The position numbers were made by a program, and so were the translations under genes. A DNA stretch of 64,000 bases from Aquilaria yunnanensis (lineage: Eukaryota > Streptophyta > Magnoliopsida > Malvales > Thymelaeaceae): NCBI GenBank assembly GCA_039654915.1, contig CM077599.1:69036001-69100000 (forward strand). The letters run 5' to 3'. The number at the start of each line of letters is the position of its first letter. The stretch's first letter is position 1. The notes beneath the pieces were generated by a model. The model did not search any database. It saw nothing but the letters and a program-made list of their open reading frames with translations, and had not been told where the DNA came from. This document shows positions 56,555-64,000 of this stretch, piece by piece.

Positions 56555-57560
56555 ATATGGCTGAACACATTAATGAACAAGAAGATAATCATTCTTTATA
56601 TAATAACCAAGATCGGCCTATGACACTTAGAGAACACATGAACCCCAAAAAAAATAACACACCATCATGTCTAATTTTTCCTGTTGGTGCATGTAACTTC
56701 AATTTCAAGCAAGGTATTATTCAACTTTTACCAATTTTTCATGGCTTTGATTCCGAAAATCCTTATTTGCATCTAAGAGAATTTGAGGAAATCTGTCATA
56801 CATATAACAACCTAAACTTTAGTATAAACACTATCAGGCTTAAGTTTTTTCCTTTTTCTTTAAAAGATAAAGCTAAAACTTGGCAATAGTATCTTAGGTC
56901 TAGCTCCATTAATTCATGGGATGAATTACAACAACAATTTTTGAAAAAGTTTTTTCCTGCCCACAGGACAAATTCTTTCAAAAAGCAAATCACCACTTCC
57001 AGACAAAAATCAGGAGAAACTTTTTACCAGTGTTGGGATAGATACAAAGATTTACTTAACATATGCCCACACTATGATTTTGAAACTTGGAGATTAGTCT
57101 CACATTTTTACGAAAGTTTGTCACATAGGGAAAGACAAATGGTAGAAATGAAGTGCAATGGAGCATTTGAGGATAAGGATCCTGACAAAGCAATGAATTA
57201 CTTAGACTTGCTAGCAGAGAATGCATAGAATTGGGACACTGCTGGTATCTACAAAGCTACAGGTAAAACTCAATTCCCTGCATTTAGTGGAGGCATATAT
57301 CATCTTAGGAAGATAATAACCTTCAAGCAAAATTTGCATCTCTAGCTAAAAAGGTTGAGGCATTAGAAATGAAGAAAACTGGTCATTTAAAATCCATTGA
57401 AGAAATTGTTTGTCACATTTGTAAGACCAATGATCATTCGACTAGCAATTACCCAACCTTGCCCTCTTTTAAAGCATGCCTCCATGAACAAGTCAATGCA
57501 TTGAATAACTTCAATAGGCGAACCCAAAATCCATACTCGCAAACTTACAATCCTGATTAG
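56555..57560 (+). pseudogene. Athila gag
   Basis: ATG 56555 (MAEHINEQED) precedes MTLREHMNP, typical of Athila Gag. The conserved core reads FHGFDSENPYLHLREFEEIC, IRLKFFPFSLKDKAKTW, a TAG stop at 56887, then FLKKFFPAHRT, FYQCWDRYKDLL, CPHYDFETWRLVSHFYE and DPDKAMNYLDLLAENA, with a second TAG at 57226. After a frame change a zinc knuckle at about 57410-57460 reads C-H-I-C...H...Y, its last cysteine replaced by tyrosine. The protein would coat element RNA. Two stops and one frame shift make it non-functional as read. Confidence 0.88.
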
Positions 57561-58376
57561 AGGAATCATCCACATTTCAGTTGGAAAAGAAATAATCATA
57601 CTCAACCATCACAAACACCTTTGCACACCTAGCAAATTTTTCAACAATTTGAAGGGTATGCACTATATGTTCCTCCTTTTAGGAAAAATTTTGAAGATAC
57701 ATTGCATTCATTCATTAAGAAGTAAGAGTTCATCAATGCTCAAATAAGTCAAAACCTGATTGATTTGAAATATACTCTTATAAAATTTGCATTTGCACTT
57801 AACATTTGGGAGAAAGGACAATTTCCTTCTCAACCACAGGCGAATCCTAAAGGTCAAACCATGGATCAAGTGAAGTCAATCATTACACACTGCAATGGTA
57901 AGGTTGTTGAAAAATCCATTCCTGATCCTTGTGAATGAGACGATGAGTCAACTTCTAATACTAAAGAAGGGGTTGAACCTATACCAAGCGAAGAACAAAT
58001 TGAATCTCTACCTGCACCTCCATTTCCTCAGGCATTAATTATTCCTAAGAAGGTGAATAAGAATATTGAAATTCTTGATATTTTCAAGCAGGTAAAGATC
58101 AATATCCCCTTGTTAGATACGATTAAACAGGTACCTTTTTATGCCAAATTTTTGAAGGGTTTATGCACTGTTAAAAGAAAACTGAATGTGAAAAATAAAG
58201 CCTTTTTGGCCGAATAGGTAAGTTATATTATTCAAAATAATACTGCTTTGAAATACAAGGATCTTGGTTGTCCAACAATTTCATCTTTCATCGGAGAACA
58301 TAAAATTGAGCAAGCATTACTTGATCTTGGGGCTAGTGTAAACTTATTTTAATATTCAGTTTACCAAAAACTAAAT
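57561..58376 (+). pseudogene. Athila gag-protease linker, decayed
   Basis: Same frame as the protease but with several stops (for example near 57630, 57723, 57936, 58216 and 58350). The last part reads VPFYAKFLKGLCT and then LLDLGASVNLF, the protease active-site loop with catalytic Asp, which just precedes the open stretch at 58377. Confidence 0.75.
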
Positions 58377-59495
58377 TTGGGTGAGTTAAAACCAACCGAA
58401 GTAACTATTTTGCTTGCTGACAGATTAGTGAAAGTGCCTAGAGGAGTCATTGAAGATGTGTTAGTCCAAGTTGATAAATTCATATATACTGTGGATTTTA
58501 TTGTGTTGGACACACCACCAATGGAAATTAAAAATTTAATACCTGTTATTTTGGGACGTCCATTTTTAGCAACATCTGATGCTTTGATTAATTGTAGGAA
58601 TGGATTGATGAAGCTGATATTTGGGAATATAACATTGGAGTTAAATATTTTCAACTTATTTAAGCGGCTACCTGAAAAAGAAGATGAAAGTGAGGAACTT
58701 TGCTTCATTGATACTATTGGGAAAAATCACATCAAAGCATGGAATATCTCTAATCCTCAAAAAAATTATCTGGTTAATTCATTTGAATCGATTATACAAA
58801 TGGATCAGAATACATCTGACATATGTTCATTGCTTGATTCTTCACAAGTGAATGGAAACACATGTTGGAAACCAAAAATTGAAGAGCAAAATAAAATTCA
58901 CACAATTGAATTGAAGCTTTTACCCAAGAAATTGAAGTACTTAATGTCAAAGCAAGATGCTAAACCTAGGCTGATACGCCGGATTGTATTATTTCAAGAG
59001 TTCAACACTGTGGTCAAGGACAAGAAGGGCACCAAAAATATTGTCGTTGACTATTTATCAAGACTGACAATGAATTCAACAATTGATGCTGCACCCATAA
59101 ATTATTATTTTCTTGAAAAATTTCTATTTTCTGTCACTACAGTACCTTGGTTTGCTAATATTGTCAACTTTTTGGTGACAGGACGAATGCCAACTCAATG
59201 GAGTATCCAAGATAAGAAGCAATTTGTACATAAGGTGACAAATTTTTATTGGGATGATCCTTATCTTTTCAAATATTGCCCTAATCAGATATTCCGAAGA
59301 TACATACCTAAAGATAAGGTAAAAGGTGTTATTGAATTTTCTCATTTTCAAACGTGCAGAGGGCATTTTTTGTCAAAGAAAACAACTGTAAAAATTTTAC
59401 AGTCTGGATTTCACTGGCCCTCTTTGTTTAAAGACGCACATGCATTCTGTAAAGCTTTTAAAAATTGTCAAAAAGTAGGATCCATTTCTTCCTAG
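58377..59495 (+). pseudogene. Athila protease fused in frame to RNase H end and integrase N-terminus
   Basis: An open stretch of 372 codons. Residues 1-110 are the rest of the protease (LGELKPTEVTILLADRLVKV, VILGRPFLATSDALINCRNG). A spacer leads to IELKLLPKKLKYL at about 58910-58942, where RT should begin, but the next residues SKQDAKPRLIRRIVLFQEF belong to the RNase H end. About 400 codons of RT and RNase H are thus missing with the frame kept. DYLSRL and then the integrase N-terminus follow (YWDDPYLFKYC, RGHF...TVKILQSGFHWPSLFKDAHAFC); the zinc finger has FKNC where CxxC is expected. A stop occurs at 59493. It cannot encode a complete polymerase. Confidence 0.82.
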
Positions 59496-59536
59496 TTAAG
59501 TGGCGGATACGGTACTCCGTGACTCTCAAGCCGGTT

Positions 59537-62170
59537 TGTAACGGCTCTCAAAAAATCTGGACATAATTACTAAGGTAACTTTAGTTATTTTAGTAATTTA
59601 ATGTACTTAGAATATTTAATGCAAGCAAATTCTCAGTTTAATAAAGTATAGTAGCTTAAAGAGAACAAAAATTGGTCATTTAAGTAAACCGGACCAAGAA
59701 GGGCATTTTAGTCATTTCATATAGTGACCTATTTTTATTTCACGGTTGGGTAGAAGATGGAAAAATATTAAATTTAAGGTATCATGCTTTTTTCGTGATT
59801 CCTGCTCTACCCTTGTGAAATTGTGACTTGACTAAATTGTCTAAAAATGGTTTATATGTAACCCTCAAAAGTATTAGGCCTAAATTGCACGTATGTCAAA
59901 GCTGAGGACTGGGTGTATAATTAAGGTAAAGAAGGATTCAGGCGCAGAATAATTTCGGTTTAGGTCCTAATTTTTCTAGGCTATCCAGGATAAGTCCCCA
60001 ACGTACTATTGTGTACAAAGAAGGCACTATGTTCGTGGCATGTGCAATTAAAGCCTACATAAGTTGACTTTCCATTAATTGCTCGGCCATCTTCGTCCTC
60101 CAGATCCAGACCACCCAAGAGCACTCTCCCCCCTTCTAAACTCCATAGCTAAACCATATCTAAGCTCCAATCCATCAAATTCAAGCACAATTAAGTAAAT
60201 TTTTGAAGGAAAATCAAGTATAAAAACATCTTAAGCTTGATTTTCAAGTTATTTGTTCAAGTAAGTTTTGTTTTGTTCTTCCCTTATTTTTGAGCTTCAT
60301 AAGGCTCTGTAGCTGTTGGATCTACTGATTTGAGCCTAGTTCTTGTTTGTTTATTAAGGGAAAAACAACAAAAAAAAGCTTGGGAATTAAGCTTAAGTAA
60401 GAAAGGTAAGAACTAATTCAATTTTTCCTTATTTTTGATTAATTCCAAAATTTCTTGTGGGTTTATAAATATGGAATTAAGTGTGTTATAATTAATTTTT
60501 GTTAACTTGTGAAGGCAAAAATACGTTTAAAACCCATTTGAACCAAGTTGTTGAAAGAAGGCTAAAAGCCTAGTTATATGTTGATTTGGTTCGGATGTGT
60601 CCAAATTTTTGGGTTATTTGTGCTAAAAAAATGGTTGGATTGAATGTGTTTATATTGGTTCTTAGTTGATTATAAGAGAAATAATCAATAGGAACCTAGA
60701 TTTTTTTCAGTTTTGGAGTTAAAAGATTTTTTTCAGTTTTGAAGTTAAAAGGATACAACATCGAAATCGGTGTTGTTGTGTGTGAGTAAAGAGCCGGTTA
60801 ATTGGAATCCATTGAGAAGGTTATTCCTAACCATTTAAACCATAAGGAATGTTATAATATTGTCCTAATTATGGTTTATTTATGTAGCTAAATGATCAAT
60901 TAAAAGAGAAATACTCAAGCTATTATAAAGGTACAAAGAAGGATACAAAACCGAGACCATAAGGACACTGAAGCTGGTGTTTGCTTGCATTAATTATTCA
61001 AGGTAAGGGATTTTAAGTTCAAGTTTAAATTGATGCATTATGAATTTTTCTACAATGCATTAATTAAGGAAGTAAGAGGTGGACAAGAAGTGACTTAAGG
61101 ACTAAGTAATTAAATAGTCCTTAAGTAAGTATACGGGGTACTAAGTATTCAAGATGGGCTTTGATGCTTAAGAGTACCCTAGCTAAGCTACCAAGCTTGG
61201 TAAGAATGAGCCACTAAGTTTAAGAACTCCCTGTACAGTGTGAGTAAGGGTAAGTAATGGCAAGCTAAGCTTGCTAAGGCAAGAGTTAAGCTCGTGTAAG
61301 AGTAAGGGTAAGTAATGGCAAGCCAAGTTTGCTAAGGCAAGAGTTAAGCTCTTGTAAGAGTAAGGATAAGTAATGACAAGCCAAGCTTGCTAAGGCAAGA
61401 GTTAAGCTTTTGTAAGAAGGACTAAGTCGAGGATGGGTTCCCCGCCATAGAACCCGTACTAGTGGCCATTAGTCAATACCTCATAACGTTTTGAGCTCAT
61501 GTTAAGATGTGTATATATGTTATATATGCTGGGTCCTAAAGTATATTTTGTAGGTATTTAATTCCTTACTGAGAATTTATGATTCTCACTTCCTTAAGTA
61601 TCACATTGTGCAGATACTAGTAGTGTGAAGCCTAACACCCACTGAAGGGTTGTTAAGCAAGGTTTTGGTGCAGGCATTTAAAATACCATGAATCTTTAAT
61701 AATTCTAAGTTAATGGTTTAGTAATATTATTGTACTAACTAAGTTATTTAAAATAGCCTTGATAGATACAGGCAAAGTGCACAAGGAGAAGTTGGACATC
61801 TCATTTCTGGAGCTTCTGTGCTCAGGTGGGAGTTATCTTGATAGTCTCAGACTTTGTATATATTGGGTACTTAGGTACCAAGGAAATGCTTCTAGTTTGA
61901 CAAGTTTGTGCATAGACTTATTTAGTGTATATGTTTATATATACACTGTGGTTGCTTATGGATGTACATAAGTTAAGTGATATGTGTACATAAGCGAATG
62001 CTTGGAAGTTTAAATAAATATATTTATATGACTTCGGCATTTGTTTCAAGTGTTAATGAATGCCGAAGTTAAGCACGCAAGTATTAGCTTAGCCATTTGC
62101 AACTAAGAGCAGGAATACTAAATCCTGATTATCCTAAGATCCTGGGAACACCCTATATCAGGGTAAGCTA
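59537..62170 (+). repeat. Probable gypsy LTR or LTR fragment, about 2.6 kb
   Basis: It starts TGTAACGGCTCTC, contains leader-like T-rich DNA with GTAAGT-type donors (near 60260 and 60405), 58-bp repeats and a TTGTGCAGATACTAG-like text near 61606-61620, as in long LTRs of Tekay/Del-like elements. No partner LTR or primer site is visible, so identity and end are uncertain. The 70-codon frame at 61759 shows no recognisable motif. Confidence 0.4.
61240..61415. repeat. 58-bp tandem repeat, three copies
   Basis: Starts of TAAGGRTAAGTAATGRCAAG recur at 61245, 61303 and 61361, exactly 58 bp apart. Each unit carries CTAAGGCAAGAGTTAAGCT. Copies are highly similar. Confidence 0.95.
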
Positions 62171-62290
62171 GGAGGTTCCCTCACACGGTGATCTCAGTTT
62201 CCCATAATAACTGTTTTCTTTCTCTTCTTTCTCATTTCTTTCTCACCAATGGATTTTGTTCTTTTTGCTTTGTGAAAATACTTTCCTTCT

Positions 62291-62797
62291 TTCCCAATAA
62301 ATGTTCTTAAAAGAATTTATCAAGCTAGATGTGAAAGATTTAGATTTTTTATGCATAAAGGCATTCTTGACAATGTGCATTGGTTAATTGAAGTTAAGGT
62401 CCATTTGGCTGGTGAAATTTCAAATGCATTTGTGCCCTGCACGCCTGGCTTAGGCAAATGCTCTTATGCCAAAAAGCGAAGAGCAAAAAGGTTATGCGTC
62501 TGTCACAATTGTGGTTGATGGAATTGTGATACTAAATGTCATTCTTTAGGGATGATGTCCAATAATCGAGATGATAAAAGAAAATTCATTAAGAATGGCA
62601 TGCGTAAGGAATCTTTGGATGATATCCGATTGACTATTGAGACGCATTCTAGTGGATTAGTACAACATGAAATTCTTGGTTTATGGAGGGCTTTTCATAG
62701 AGAATAAGAGCATTACAGTCTTGAGAATCTGACTTTAAACGACATTGTTTGCCAGTTTGTAAACAAATTGGTTAGGAAGTATATCCCTGACTCATAG
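62291..62797 (+). pseudogene. Unidentified cysteine-rich protein fragment
   Basis: One frame runs about 165 codons with only two internal stops (TGA near 62518 and TAA near 62705) and a TAG at 62795. It reads ARCERFRFFMHKGILDNVHW, then PCTPGLGKCSYAKKRRAKRL, a cysteine cluster CVCHNCG-stop-WNCDTKCH, MMSNNRDDKRKFIKNGMRK, and LTLNDIVCQFVNKLVRKYIPDS. Cysteine spacing and basic flanks suggest a metal-binding, nucleic-acid-binding module. I do not recognise the family. It lies between two LTR-like segments, so it could be an internal remnant of a retrotransposon or a captured host exon. No start codon is assigned. Confidence 0.45.
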
Positions 62798-62801
62798 AAG
62801 G

Positions 62802-64000
62802 TGTAATAACCCTAGAAATTAAGGAAAAGAAAATTACCAAATTACCTTAAATAAAAAAAAAAGTAAATAAAATAAATAAATAAAAATAAATTAATTAACA
62901 TTTTGTCCTCAAAGGGTATTTTTGTAATTTTACCTACCAATTTAGAAAATCAATGTAAAATTAAGAATCTTGATCCTTAGATAATTCCTTTAGTAGTTAT
63001 TAAGTCAAATTCCAAATCGGAAATTCATAGTCATTTTCTTTAGGCTAGGGGCATTTTTGTCATTTACAACCGAGCATCGGATGGAAAATCTGGGAGTACC
63101 ATTGGATTCTTCTCGAAAAAATGAGTCAAGAGAAATTTACCTCACTCAATTCTGAATTCGTTTGCTTAGGTTTCCTAAAATTTAGCCAACGCACGTGTGG
63201 GGTTTAAACCGGGTTCGTGCTACCGCTACATAGGATTATTTTTCTTTTCTCCCTAACCCTAATTTTTTACTTCTAAAACTTTCCAGCCGCAAAGCACCTA
63301 CAGGATTTTTCGAAACTTTAGATTAAAAACAAAAACAAAAACAAAAACTTGCCAATCTAGTTATCCTAATTAATTACCATATTATTATATTATTATTTAT
63401 TTTACCCTACGCTTCTAATTGGCATGGAGCTTAATTCGCCCCACAGAACCTTTCCCTTTTCCACATTTCAGCTTCTTCTCCCCCATCAACAGCCGCCTAA
63501 GCCATAAAATTAGATTTTCTGAAGATCGTCCACAATTCTTCATCCTTTCACGCCGGTTGTTTGCCTCCACTTAGTGCTTCATCAAACTGTGTAAGTTTAG
63601 CCATCTAAGCTTTGATTCTTGGCTCTTCCAAAGTATTAGAATATTAATTTAATTCTGTATTTTTGCCTAGATTCTTTAAGTTGAAGGGAAACCCCATCCG
63701 GACACCAAAACCAATCCTACGAGTACCGACGATCCCGATTTGCTTCGTGTGAGCGAAAGTTCTTCGGTATTACTCTTTTAATTTTTTTTTCTTTCATTTT
63801 CTTTTCTTCCAGCACCTAAATACCTTATATTTTTGCTGTAAATTCTTGGTAGATTACCATTAATCCAAGGTTTGGGTTTTTCCACTCGTTTCCGGTGCAA
63901 TCTTGTCCATACTTGGTTCTAAGCCCGGTAAGCCATCGTAGCCTCTTTTAAAAATTATCTTGGCTGCCAATTTTGAATATTACAGCCCTAATAATTCTCT
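62802..64000 (+). repeat. Probable gypsy LTR start, running off the window
   Basis: It begins TGTAATAACCC, a usual start of plant gypsy LTRs, immediately after the stop of the preceding fragment. Its layout (AT-rich first part, GGGGCATTTTTGTCATTT near 63050, CT-rich leader at 63420-63590 with a GTAAG donor-like site) parallels the segment at 59537 but the sequences differ. Its end and partner are outside the window. A host promoter cannot be ruled out. Confidence 0.35.

Larger units (their letters stand above)
54727..59495 (+). mobile_element. Athila-lineage gypsy element, RT deleted, 3' end missing
   Basis: LTR, primer site, leader, gag and protease follow in the correct plus-strand order, then a junction directly to the RNase H end and integrase N-terminus. 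The LLDLGAS protease site, Gag block and PBS of TGGCRCTGTTG type are those of the Athila clade. Sequence beyond the integrase zinc finger, and the 3' LTR, are absent within the window; other repeat DNA begins at about 59500. Confidence 0.85.

Noticed and set aside
61240..61415. CRISPR-like array
   Set aside because: Direct tandem repeats without unique spacers in a plant nuclear LTR-like segment; CRISPR does not apply. The same holds for the arrays at 49805 and 54401.
61759..61971. Small protein gene of 70 codons
   Set aside because: No domain, no conserved start context, and it lies within an LTR-like segment; treated as a chance frame.

Overview
This is nuclear DNA from a flowering plant, most likely a eudicot with a repeat-rich genome. 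Genes have GT-AG introns, and the families present are plant-specific: a U-box receptor-like kinase, a short epsin-like ENTH protein and an FLA4/SOS5-type fasciclin arabinogalactan protein. The rest is SIRE-type copia, Tat and Athila gypsy elements, L1 LINEs, a SINE, a TRIM, Stowaway MITEs and Mutator-like elements. Only three convincing host genes lie in 64 kb. I read everything by eye, so boundaries of decayed elements are approximate unless terminal repeats or target-site duplications are given.

Layout. 1-5864: 5' part of a SIRE-like Ty1/copia element on the minus strand (pol, gag, tRNA-Met primer site, 1.5-kb LTR with 82-bp repeats upstream of a TATA box). 5865-6320: a GC-rich orphan segment. 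6891-11573 (+): seven-exon U-box kinase, 846 aa. 11992-13296 (-): four-exon ENTH protein, 291 aa, convergent with the kinase. 14017-24353: an old Tat-lineage gypsy element on the minus strand with two diverged ~392-bp LTRs, gag, RT, two RNase H domains and integrase, plus an antisense ORF on the plus strand between integrase and the 3' LTR. Two Mutator-like elements, each with a 9-bp target duplication, are nested in it. 24.8-33.4 kb: graveyard of copia, Athila and LINE fragments with a 528-bp TRIM. 34.0-35.1 kb: two Stowaway MITEs.

36744-38030 (-): intronless FLA4/SOS5-like gene, 428 aa. 41.2-43.4 kb (+): decayed L1 ORF2 interrupted by a SINE with a 12-bp target duplication. About 50.2-54.66 kb: a large foldback-like element with terminal inverted repeats over 1 kb enclosing a decayed DUF4283/zinc-knuckle reading frame. 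54.7-59.5 kb (+): Athila element (LTR, primer site, leader with four palindromic motifs, gag, protease) whose RT is missing through an apparently in-frame deletion. 59.5-64 kb: two further LTR-like segments and an unidentified cysteine-rich reading frame with two stops.

The host genes do not form a pathway: the kinase is predicted to be a ubiquitin ligase/kinase in signalling, the ENTH protein acts in clathrin trafficking, and FLA4 is a cell-surface glycoprotein. I found no new defence or metabolic system. The most unusual structures are the giant inverted-repeat element, the antisense ORF of the Tat element and the RT-less Athila element.
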